A stretch of DNA of 60,000 bases from Bugula neritina (Eukaryota; Bryozoa; Gymnolaemata; Cheilostomatida; Bugulidae), in contig OZ037773.1 in NCBI GenBank assembly GCA_964035545.1, positions 4,697,251-4,757,250 on the forward strand. Direction: 5' to 3'. The notes under the pieces are model-generated. The model did not search any database and was not told where the DNA came from. It saw only the letters and a list, made by a program, of their open reading frames with translations. Made by a program: the position numbers and the translations under genes. Position 1 is the first letter of the stretch. Each line of letters starts with the position of its first letter. Positions 1-11,700 of this stretch are shown piece after piece.

Positions 1-164
1 TCACTAGGTACTCACTTGAAATAGTTACTCACACATTATGAACTTCACATAGCCAGTTATTGACTGTCACTTACACAGCGTTGGCTATACATATTATCAG
101 TCATTCACACACTACTAACTGCATATAGTCACTCACTCCTGACAAGTTAGTGCAACATACTTAC

Positions 165-2024
165 ACCAAATCTCTTTACTGGTATCTTTTCAAAGGGTCC
201 TTCAACTTTTACCAGAAACATGACAGTGGGCTGGTGCTGAACCTATAAAATGTTTTTCTATAAGTTAAATAATATACTGGCAGCAAATAAACAATAAATA
301 TTCAACTTTGAAAATCTACTGTCACAGTTGCATTCATCAAACACTTAGCAAGTTATATGCGCTGAAAAAGAAAACACAAAACTTGTTGGTGGTCAAATAG
401 CCAAGACTTTGTGTAGGGAAGTAACTGGCAGCATTTATACAGCCTGGATGCAGTCTGCAACAACAAGCTGAGTATAAACTACTCCAACCATCAGGTTATA
501 CCTTCTTGTCATAAGGAAGGATGTGCACCTCAACCAGCTTCTCATCAATGACTTGTATGATATTGTTGTACATAGCCTGTAATCTAGGGAACTTTGAGAG
601 AAGGCTACACTGGTAAAGCCTGTACTCACTGTACAGTTCAGTAAATACATGTGACAAGGCTAAGGGGTCTCTAGGATCCCAGTTTACCAAGCTCTGTAAA
701 CACATAACAATTCAACTAATAAAGAATACGCTTAGCATTTACTACTATTGTGAATGAAAGGTTGTTGGGATGAGAAAGAATATGCAAAAAACTGGATTGA
801 AGACACCAATCATTCGTATATGTTATTAACAGTCAAGAAACTATTTTTTTTTAAAATAGCTATATTATATAAATATATATACATATGTATATATAGGTAG
901 ATATAAATATTGTATACACACACTCATGCACTTACACACACGCACACACACACACACACACACATATAGATATATTGATATATAGGTATGTAGATATATT
1001 GATATACATATATTGATTTACCTTTACATTGTCTAGATCAGGTTCAAAAGTATGACAATCAAATATGAAGTCAGGTGGCAAATCTGGCTCGCTGTGATTA
1101 AACATAAGTTCCCCTGCAAAAGTCACATAACTAAAACACAAGTATCTCAACAATTGCAAGTAAAAGTCTCTGCAAATTACTTGGCAATCAAGTTCACCAA
1201 ATTCAAAATTACAAACTTTAAACAGTTAAATCAAATCATTTCAATTAGAAAATAATTTATAGGAATGAAAATTAAAGTTTCTGTTGCATATATTTCCATT
1301 TGAGCTTGAGGACACCCATAAGATTACTTACACTCAATGATATCAGAAGCATAAGGCACCAGCACAGTAAATCTATCTGCAGGCTCCACCCGTTGCGTCA
1401 GAGAAGAACTAAACACATCAGCAAATAAATTGGACTTGTATATTGTGCGAACAATACTTTCTAAGCATTGTTGAGTTAGTGAAAAGTTAACCAAACATGC
1501 AGGTATAAAGTAGCTGCTATACTGTTAAAATTCTGGTCACATTTATACATAATTTTACAAAGCTAAATTTAATATCAAAGATCTCTGAAATATTCTTGAA
1601 ACATAGGCATAATCTGTGTAATGCAGGGTACTGTATACTTCAAACTTCACAACTAAATCTGCACATGATGTTGTCACCGCAGTAAAGCATAGCATAAAAC
1701 AGCTACTTTGCAATATGTGTCAACATATTATGGGTTCCAGACTAAAGTGTCAGTGAACGTGTCTTATAATAGATCTTAACCGATTCTACTTAATGAATAA
1801 TATGACATATTAGTTTACAAAATATAGTAGAGTCAGTACAAACAGTCTAAAATACTAAATATTGAACAATATAGAGTTATAGGCCTTATGCAGCCAATGC
1901 CACTCCAGTCATTGTTTTACCCTGATCTGAAATTGTTGAGAGTACAACATGCGCTACATATGCCAAGCTTCTCAGTAGTTGTGAGTGCTTCTAGAAATTT
2001 CTTTATCCAGACAGGGGCACCCAT
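165..2024 (-). CDS. BABAM2: BABAM2 (BRE), BRCA1-A/BRISC complex subunit, 5' part (3' end outside window)
   Basis: Five coding exons on the minus strand, in transcript order 2024-1921, 1408-1332, 1113-1022, 693-502 and 236-165; all junctions are GT-AG and phases agree. BABAM2 is a scaffold subunit of the nuclear BRCA1-A and cytoplasmic BRISC K63-deubiquitinase complexes. What shows it: exon 1 to 2 reads FRSGSSLTQRVEPADRF, matching human LKSG..SLTPGPNCDRF; exon 2 to 3 reads IEW, then PDLPPDFIF, the hallmark of the first UEV-like domain; exon 4 reads LVNWDPRDP and LYQCSLLSKFPRL, like human LASWNPSNP and FQCSRLRESSRL. The ATG at 2024 is preceded by an in-frame stop with no ATG between, which fixes the start. 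About 178 of roughly 380 expected residues are present; the rest lies to the left. The exon 165-236 assignment (FLVKVEGPF) is the weakest. A (CA)n array sits in the third intron. Confidence 0.88.
940..964. repeat. (CA)n microsatellite
   Basis: An almost pure CA run, preceded by interrupted CA/TG and followed by ATATAGATATTG repeats, in the BABAM2 intron between its third and fourth coding exons. It produces a short meaningless reading frame on the minus strand. Confidence 0.9.
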
Positions 2025-2119
2025 CTTTGTTTTTCTTACTTTTCTTTGCCTTCAATTAAATTAAAATGCCTAAGCAACCAATTTCATTTTGCCAAATACA
2101 AAATATCATTGTTAGTATG

Positions 2120-4210
2120 AGTAGGCTATAACACTACCAATAATTTGCAAACACTAACAGTAACAGTGAAACTGAAACTGCAGCAAATAGCCAAATTTAA
2201 ATTGATACTCAATTCATATTCAATATCAATATAAATATGGATATGATATTTATAATTATATTGAATTGATAATATTAATAATAATATGAATATCAATACC
2301 AATATGTTAGTGAATATCACCAAACAAGTGAATTTGGGTATCTATTTGACATTCAGATCTATTATTAATCAGTATTATCATAGTTCATAATCATAATAAA
2401 TGAGATACTACAAGTTGAAGTACAATAACAAATATTTACATTAAACATTAAATTTAATTATAATTATTATTACTAATTTTTATATTATTATTATCATTTT
2501 ATTATGATCATCACTACAATACTGATTCTGATGATGATACCCATACTCACTTACTGATAACCATAACCATAGTGATAATCATAATAATAATATTAATTAT
2601 AATCATAATGTTATAATTAATATTATTATATTTATCAATTTGAAGTTAAACTTAATGATATTCAATTTCATGTTCACCATATTGATATTGGCTACCACTA
2701 TGCGGGTATGCCTATGCCAATTGACTGCAGTTGCAATTGGACTTGGTATCACTATCATTATTAATCTAATAAATAATTAAAATAATCAGATTAACTTTAA
2801 GACACTAGTGCTAGTAGTCGTACTGATACTGAGAAACTACAAGCTCGGAGTTTCCTGTATATTGCATATATTACAAAAGTGAAAATAGTTTTGACGCTGT
2901 CACTGTTGATCTGAGGTCTGAAAACAAGTCTTAGCCTGCGCCTTTCAATCATCAGGTTTTAACGTCAATCAGTCGGTTGAGTACATATAATAGGCGCCTA
3001 CTTATCAAAAATCATCGTACAGCCACGAACTAGAGAGGTCGATGCCGAAAAAGCATCGGTTGAAGTTGCACTAAGTTGGGGGTGACTGATTGCAGTAGTT
3101 CAAAAGTCTCCAGTTGGAGTTGTGGGCTTGAAGTTTGGATACAAGTTGTGCATACAAGCGATGTACACAGTCACCCCCAACTGAGTGTTGTTTTTAGCGC
3201 GTACCCAAGCAAAAGGCGGAGCTTCTTTAGGTTTGCAAAAGTGTAGTCAAGTAAGATTAGGTGTTAGTATTTAGTATGCTTCAGCTTGTCAGCCTTTGCC
3301 TTTGGTTTTCCCAAAGTTCATATATTGATAATATTAAATAGAACAATTGTATTGCACTTGCACTAGCATTATTCATCACTATTTTAGTCTTTAATTTTGC
3401 CTGTTACTGTTGGACGTTAGTATTACTACTACTAGTACTAGTTACTACTGAGTACTGACATTGTGATTGTGATTGTCACTATGACTATCAATATGAATAT
3501 CATTGCCATTCACTCATTGTCATTGTGATTGTTACCAAGTCTAATACTAATACTAATAGTAATAGTAATACTTATACTAATACTAATAGTATAAGTATTA
3601 GTATGACTATGAGTATATCATATATGATTATATTTATAGTTAATATTTATATTATTACAAATACATTACATTTAGTTATATTCTATTAGTATTCGCATTA
3701 TGATTAATCGAATTCGAAATGATAAATGTTGACTTTTATATTGATCATCAATATGACAATATCACAACATGATATTATAATAAGTATAATAATTACCATT
3801 ATGATTATGACTGTGGATGCGAAAATGAAAATATTTGATGATGGCACTTGCTGTTATTTTAATAGCTATAATTTTAATTTATTCATTTTGAATTATGATG
3901 TTATCCAGACCAAATCTAATGAGTAATAACTATAAAGAATAAAAAAGAGTAATAAGCTAATAAGCTAATAGTAATAGTAATACCAATAGTATTACTATTG
4001 TTACTGGTAGTAGTACTAGTACTTGTACTGATACTAGTTATGAATATGAATATATTGAAAATAAATACTTGTGATTACTAAAAGTAAATTAGAATTTGCT
4101 ATCTATGCAATGTGAGTAGTAGTACAAACAATGATTACAGAGGAGTACCATTATGGATAATTTTAATCTACATTTGAGCTTTAATAATGTTACTAATAGT
4201 AATAGCTAGT
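2120..4210. repeat. Cryptically simple AT-rich sequence
   Basis: Long stretches are built from drifting short units: AATATGAATATCAATA around 2200-2310, AATAATATTAAT around 2400-2640, ACTAATACTAATAGTAATAG at 3540-3600 and again as TAATAGTAATAGTAATACC near 3965-4025. No unit stays in phase for long, so this looks like slippage-generated cryptic simplicity rather than one tandem array. The CpG-containing island at 2890-3065 and a foldback element interrupt it. Confidence 0.7.
3069..3190. repeat. Short foldback (MITE-like) element with GTTGGGGGTGACTG arms
   Basis: The left arm contains AAGTTGGGGGTGACTG and the right arm CAGTCACCCCCAACTGAG, its reverse complement. The same arm plus the adjoining TTGCAGTAGTT recurs around 6196 and, inverted, around 6450-6480. 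The two-ended inverted repeat and dispersed copies point to a small non-autonomous DNA element. I could not define a target-site duplication. Confidence 0.65.
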
Positions 4211-5604
4211 CCAATTACTAGTTAAGGCCATAAAGGTTCAGGTTCAGTTTACGATAATATACAAGAAACAGGCGTTATATTTGAGTAGCGCACTTGTAGT
4301 TGTAGCCACTCAAATTTTTTACAAAGCAACAGAAATTTGCTAATCAAAAATCAATGGTTCATATTTTTGAAGAAATGCCACATTGAAAAATCTGATAATA
4401 TCGCACTCCACATAGCCATACAGTTACTGAAAGCACCAGAATAATTCCATACCCCCATTTTCAACAAAATCCAAGTATTGTAAATACTTAGGGTTGCCGA
4501 AAGAGAATCAGTGTGTTTTGTACAGTTGTTTACATTTAGTAGTTATTTCAAGTTATCCATGAAGTCAAAGGTGATCTCCTTTTTTGGTATGCATACGTCA
4601 ATCAAAAGAATGAATTGTTCACTAAAAGTAAAAGTGTTGTGGAATATTGTGCTCAGAACTGCAGATTTAGTTATTTTATAAATGTTCTTGTAAAATTGAA
4701 ACAAGTATACTGATGAGGAAACCAGAAAGGTCCGGTGTTCTACATGAGAAGCATTGCAATAGACAGTTGAAGTTCATAGACAGTCTAAACTATTGACAAT
4801 TTGCCATTCACCCATCTGAGATTTGGTTTAAACAGCTGATCATGTTCTGTGTTTGTTTTTAGTAGAAAAATATGTTAGAATACCTCTATAAGCTGAACCA
4901 CCATTATGTATGGGTCCAAAGTTTTCATCTAAGTACCTAACAATAAGTAGTAATTGGTGATAGAAAATGAAATTTTTATCACAACTGGTTATATCTGGAA
5001 AGACCAGTGCTAACCTGATTCCTTACACACTGCTTCTCATACCACGAATCTGTTGTTGCTGTTTGCATTAACTTATGGTTGTGGTTTCATTGACCTGTTC
5101 CTAAACATGAGAATGAAAGCTTCAGTCCCATAATGCAAAGCTATGAGACGCAGTGACATACTAATCTTCAGTCAGTGTAAAGCTAGGCAATAAGTAGGAA
5201 TTATTATGACAGTAATAAAAGAGTTAATAGCTTTAAATATACCAATTCATAATGGTTATGTTAATGCTCTGGACTTAAGTTTACTACAACTATGGCACTG
5301 GTCTATACTTGTTATTTTATTTTTGAAGTTTGCTAGTGCTGCTACATTTTCACTGTTCCAATTTCTTTACTCCCTTATATATAAACTGTAGCATCATAAA
5401 CTTTTTATAACCTGTTGTGTATGTTCATGCACTAAGTGACTTGAAGCTGTTGGTTGCAGTTTTCGTCATCTAACCTGTGATTTTCCAGAATTGAGTATTA
5501 TATTAAACTAAATCCTAATACTGCTGCCGATACTACTTTAAGCTGCTGCTAAGTTGTGACCTAAACTTACATTCTTTAAACTTTTGCCAAAAGCTTTTTT
5601 GTGA

Positions 5605-5685
5605 ATACCATAAAAGTCTCTATTCCTCTGGTAACCCCTGATAGCAAGGGATTTTAAACAGGCTAAGGACTTTACCACTTACCAT
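5605..5685 (-). repeat. 3' tail fragment of tRNA-derived SINE family
   Basis: The reverse complement reads through AAGTCCTTAGCCTG, CTATCAGGGGTTACC and AATAGAGACTTTTATG, matching in order the tail of the full SINE copies at 11369, 20674, 42070 and 58268 (CCTTAGCCCG, CATCAGGGGTTTTTC, GATAGCGACTATAAAC). The tRNA-related head is missing, as expected of a 5'-truncated insertion. Confidence 0.6.
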
Positions 5686-6051
5686 GTTAGTAACCTGGCT
5701 GGAGGACTTTTACTGGGTTTCAGTTGCCAATTACTGATTTATTATTCTGTATTGTACTTTACCAGTCAAGTATTTCTATTTAATATAAGTTTGATAACTC
5801 TTATGTAATATTTATTCTTAGGATTTGCATTTACTGTACTTAATACAATATGTTGGTGCTAAGTCTATTGTACTGAAAACTAAACCTATGTACCTTCTTG
5901 CTTAGTGAAAGTTTCCATTACTTCTCATTGTTACTATTGAAAATATTTATATTTTCTATTATTTTAGCAACTGGATTGTGGGAAAGGAAATATGTAAGTA
6001 TACTGTGATAGAATATACTCAAAGTGAACAATCAGTCCACTGCTGGTCAAG

Positions 6052-8739
6052 ATGGCAGAAGGAATCAACATTGTCACTCCAGAGAGACGAGAACTGAGTA
6101 CGAAGAAGACAGCGCCTCAATGGGTCCTTTCTTCTCAGTCTATGGTAGCTGGACTAATATCAGGTGCTGGTTTTAATTAATTATTCTAAAAGCAGCTCTG
6201 AGTTGGGGGTGACTGACCTCAACAGGTAAGGGTTTGAAGTTAATGGTTAAGGTGAGGTAGGTGCAGTAATGGAGAAATTGAGACGAGCATGTGTTCTAGA
6301 TTAAAAATGTAGCAAAAGAAGTCACAACCCGCATCCCAAACTAAAATTATGTATTAAAATCAAAGAGCTTGGCTATCTCAGTTTCTCCACTACTGCTTCT
6401 AATTGTTAAGGTTGGAACTTAAAACCCTCAACTCCAAACTTGAGGCCCCAAACTACTGCATTCTGTCACCCTCAACTTAGGGCTGCTTATAGACAACTTC
6501 AGTTCTAATACTTTCCCAGTCTGTGATTTTAACTGACTGTTGTAACTCATTTCTAGATCAAAATGCTTTTTTTCGTGTGTGCAGTGAAATTATTACATAG
6601 ATAGTAGGTTGAATCTCTCATTATAACTGCATTTCCAATCACAAATGAATTTGTGGTTTCAGTTTGCATTAATTTATGGTTATGGTTTCAGTCAATGCAA
6701 CGGTTTCCCAACATGAGTGAAAAATCCGGTTTTGAAACATAGTGTATAAACTGCATTTGTGTTAAATGGAAAATATATAATTTAATCTAAAAAGTTGTTG
6801 TAGAAACTAATTTTCTCAAAGTTAGCTTTGTTATTCTGGAAACTCAAGAATATTTGTTTGAAAGCTGGTTTTTTGCAGCACAATATTAGGTGATGGTTTA
6901 TGAAGTAGGACCACATCTAAATTTAACATATAGTTGGTTTGTCAGGTGATAGGGTCAAAAGGTCAGATTGAATGTCATTGCTGCTAAAATATGTTCTGTC
7001 TACCTAATGTTTTAAGGCATCATTTATTTTCTTCAGTGTATATAATTCATTCATAATGATTTGTGAGTTTTTTAAAATCTTGAGTCGTGATTGCATTTCA
7101 CTAACCAGTTGGATTTTTAATGCAGGTGGTTCTGGGATAGTTGTTGGTCATCCATTTGACACCATCAAAACTATGCAGCAGACACAAACAGTGAGTCCAC
7201 TTTTTTCTTTTACTTCATGTGATAAGAATATTGTAGGGCTTGTCCATCTATAATATAACTAGTAGAGGATGTTGTAAGCAATGATGCTAACAAGGCTATG
7301 ACTTATGCATTTGACTTTAGTGCATTTAGGGCAAACATGCTAACCACTTTGACCTAAATATGTCATAATGGAGATTAAATGTACGTGCCACTATTTATTT
7401 TAACAGAGCTAGACCATGCCCTAGCTAACCAGGGAATTTTCCACTTGATAGTTCAATATGTAGGACTGTCCATTACAAAATATTTATTTCTCTTCAGCAT
7501 ATTATATGAGTATTGTAATATGCTGTTACACCAAATGTCTTTCCATGTTGTCCAGTCACTACTGCAAAGCCAATCACACATTGGCTTTCTTCGCTGAAAG
7601 TGCTGTGATTGGCTATAGCTTCGATCCACTGAAAAACTGTGACTAAATGCTATAAGGGCTGTTTGGCATTGGTCTAAACAGGTGTATGGTTAGAGCAAGT
7701 TTATAATAATACAGAGCCTTGTTATACCTTTCTTCAGGTTTCAAAGACTGGTGTAAATGGCTTTCAGTTACTCAGGAATGTGTGGACTACATACGGATTG
7801 GTGAGATACCCTGATCATGTATAGCTAGAGTTCTTATGGGGTGGGAAGGGGGTTTAGACTATAAAGTTATTCTTCCAAACACTGAGTTTGATAATAGTGC
7901 AATTGGGGACTAAAGGGCTATTGAGCTAATACCTAATTTTAGTAATGATTCTGTGATTTTATTATATTTAAAGACTAATACAATCAATTCAGTTTGTGTT
8001 ACAGTAGAGCTATGTAATTTTAATATAATATTTATGCAACATACTATTCAGTATTCACTAATAATTCGAAATCCTTGCCCATCAATCAGATGCTGTTAGC
8101 ATATGAACTAGGTTTAGGATCAGTAAGATAGCCTGTGTTCCTTGATTTGCTTAATAAATCTTGGTTTGGGGCTCAGGTTGAAACTCTCGGAAGAACGTAA
8201 CTTTATTTGCTGCAGTTCTAATCTAGAACTCAAGCTTTTCCAATTTCCATTGCTGCACCTACCTCTTGAAATAATGTTAAATATTGGCATCTCTTTTCTG
8301 GTGATATGTCACACTGACTCTTTATTCTAAGAAGCCAGTTGTGTGGAGAATAAAACTGTTAAAATGTGGAGTGGTGGTTTTCGCTATTCCGTTTAATGTT
8401 TAGCATTGTATTATTGTGCACCCCCACAGCTAAAGAGGACAGGGCGGGGATAGGTGAGGCTAGGATTGTAGTATTGTACAGTATATTGTAGAGAGGACAG
8501 AGTGGGGATAGGTGAGGGTAGGATTGTAGTATTGTGCAGTATATTGTAGAGAGGGTTGTTCAAGGGTCTCACTTATCCTGTAGTCACGTACGGTGCTACT
8601 AATGCTGCCTTCTTCTGTGGAGCTGAGTATACCAGAGAAGTCTTCCTCAAGGTGACATATAACTAGTAGTATTAGTAGTAGTGGTAGTAGCAGTAGTAGT
8701 AGTGGTAGTAGGAGTAGTAGTAGTAGTAGCAGTAGTAGC

Positions 8740-8771
<32 letters not shown>

Positions 8772-11700
8772 TGGTAGTGGTAGTAGTAGTAGTAGTAGTA
8801 GCAGCAGCAGCAGTAGTAGTAGTAGTAGTAGTGGTAGTAGTAGTAGTATTGGTAGTAATAATAGTAGTTGCAGCAGTACAGTAGTAGAAATAGTGTTAGT
8901 TGCAGCAGTAGCAGTACTAGCAGTAGTAGTTTTTGTAGTAGTGGTAGTAGGAGTAGGGGTATTAGTAGGAGTAGTAGTTGTTGTAGTAGTAGTAATGGTA
9001 GCATTTATTTTGAAGTTTGTTGTTTTTAGGTTGCTTTGATATCACATCCACATATTTGGTTAGCTCATTATTATTATTGTTTATGTATAACTATATCCTG
9101 GTTCAACCAGATTTAACCCAACTACAAGTCTATTTTCACAAATAATATATATAACTAATATCATGTTTCACTTTTACACAGTGTGTGCATGTGTAGTCCA
9201 TCTAACATACTTAGCAATAACATCAGTGACAGTAACATTCACAAGGCTATATTGTATTGTTAGTAGTTGTGCTCTATATTTGGGTAGTCCCTAAGTAGAG
9301 TTGTATAAACCGTTTTGCTTAGCCCAAGTTTCTCATGGATATTCTTCACTGTAAATGGAGCTCTGCTATACAGAAGGTCTTTTACACCTGCCTTTTGTGG
9401 TGAAGGTTGCATTTTAGCACCTATCTAGAAGTTTATTCTGCTGTGATTTCTGAACACAATGTGCTACAGGCTAGCTATCCATGTTTAAACATCACCTACT
9501 TTTCTTATACATGGAAATAAATAAATATTTTACAGAATAAAGCTGATGGTAAGCTGTCCTACTTCCAAATCTACCTCACTGGCTGTGTGGGGGGTATCTG
9601 CCCCGTCGCCATCCTCTGTCCTACAGAACTTGTGAAGATTAGGCTACAAGACCAACTAAGTACGCACAACTCCTTCTATGAATTATAAAAATAATGAAAC
9701 TTTTCATCATTAAATATTAGTAATTTATATACAAGCTCTTGGGAATGAATATTGAATGAGTTTTGATGAAATTCCATTCACTTTCTGCCCTGATAACAGC
9801 CCCCTTCCCTCCTGAGTAGAATTGGTCCTCTTTTGTGACAAATAAAATAAATATTTTTACTAAATGCATAATTACTAACTATTTAGTAGAAAGTATTGTT
9901 TGGTATTGGAGTTATCCTTTCTTTTAATTATTAATTTAACTATGTTTTATAACCATGAATATCCTCATATCATGCATTATATTGTTATAGCTATTTCCTA
10001 TAGATACCAAAAGAAAGCTGTACTCAGGTTCAATAGATTGCACCAGGAAACTTTGGCAGAAACACGGACCACTAGTGTTCACCAACGGGGTATTTGCCAC
10101 AGCCCTCCGTGACATCTATACCTGGGGCTTCTATCTCGTCACATTCGAGTATATCAGGGTACGGAACTCTGTGTGTCACACCTTGTGCTAATTCTTCAGG
10201 TCTTTTGTCACGTTAGCATGTGACAAAGCACCTGCTAACAACCTGCTCATGAAATCGAAAAACTTTTATGATTGTGAAAAAGAAAGTCCCACTTAACTAT
10301 TTTGATGCAAAATGCCCAACTATTTGATATAATTTTAAAGAACCCGGCACACTTCATATTATATAAGTATCTTGATACTACATAAACGAAGTGTGTCGGG
10401 GATTCTTTAAATTACCCAAATGTTTTCTCAACTATTTAATTGCTTAGTGAGCCATGCTTCCCTTTGATGGTTTCCCAGGATATGTAATGCTCGACTGTAT
10501 TACTACTCCACTGTATTACTACTCCACTGTATTACTACTTCACTGTATCATTACTCCACTGTATTACTACTTCACTGTATCACTACTCCACTGTATTACT
10601 ACTCTACTGTATTACTACTCTACTGTATTACTACTCCACTGTATTACTACTCTACTGTGTTACTACTCCACTGTGTTACTACTCTACTGTATCACTACTT
10701 CATTGTCTTACTACTCCACTGTATCATTACTCTACTGTATCACTACTCCACTGCATCACTACTTCACTGTATTACTACTTCACTGTATTACTACTCCACT
10801 GTATCATTACTCCACTGTATTGCTACTCCACTGTATCACTACTCCACTGTAGTACTACTCGACTGTGTTACTACTCCACTGTATTACTACTCCACTGTAT
10901 CATTACTCTACTGTATTACTACTCCACTGTATCACTACTCCACTGTATTGCTACTCCACTGTATCACTACTCCACTGTAGTACTACTCTACTGTATTACT
11001 ACTCCACTGCCTCACTACTCCACTGTATTACTATAGTATTACTACTCATCTGTATTACTACTTGACTGTATTAATTACTACTCCACTGTAGTACCAAAGT
11101 AGTCCCAATGCCTTCGGTGGTGGCTGTTTACATAGTTTTCTACTTCATAGGATAAACTGGGTGAGCGAGGCATGCACTATATAATCTCGGAACTTATAGC
11201 TGGTGGTTTTGCTGGCACGGTCTCCTGGACCCTCGCCACCCCTTTTGATGTTGTCAAGAGTAGAATTCAGGCTAGTGAAACTAAACTAAGACTACTTGAT
11301 GTGGTGAAAGCACTTTATAAAGAAAATGGTGAGATTTTTTTAGTATGGAAAATTGATATGTTGTTATGATGCTTGTGGGGTTAGAGTGTTTGCCTAGTAA
11401 ACGCAAAGTCATGGGTTTAAGCCCCGACAAAGGCCACTGGTGATGTTAAGAAGAGCATCCAGTCATAATTACTCCTGTGCCTCATTTCAATATGTCCTTA
11501 GCCCGATTCAACAAAAACCTTTTCCATCAGGGGTTTTTCACAGGGATAGCGACTATAATCTTGCGAGAGTTATGATACTTGTGGTATGGTAACAGGATAA
11601 TCATAAATTAAACTGTTTTCTTTTATTTTATATTTTGTTCTATTATTACTTATAATAAACATAGTTTCGTGTTAGTTTACTATAGGCCGTGTTTATCTTT

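Larger units (their letters stand above)
2025..6051. other. Intergenic region between divergent BABAM2 and SLC25 genes
   Basis: Four kilobases separate the start codons of the divergent genes. 2100-2820 and 3400-4210 are very AT-rich and made of degenerate tri- and hexanucleotides (AATATC, ACTAAT, TAGTAA types). A less AT-rich island with several CpGs at about 2890-3065 includes a small CGATGC/GCATCG hairpin near 3041-3060 and is the best candidate for a promoter region, but I see no decisive core motif. 3069-3190 is a foldback element and 5605-5685 a SINE tail, listed separately. I found no credible coding exon here. Confidence 0.6.

Noticed and set aside
7569-7613. Inverted repeat AGCCAATCACA..TGTGATTGGCT
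   Set aside because: Arms of about 11 bp only and no second copy seen; too weak to call an element.
8672-9004. Poly-Leu/Tyr and poly-Val open frames on both strands
   Set aside because: They are translations of the (AGT)n array inside an SLC25 intron.
10454-11065. Plus-strand frames of 107-132 aa with a 16-residue period
   Set aside because: They are produced by a 16-bp minisatellite, which is open in all three frames.
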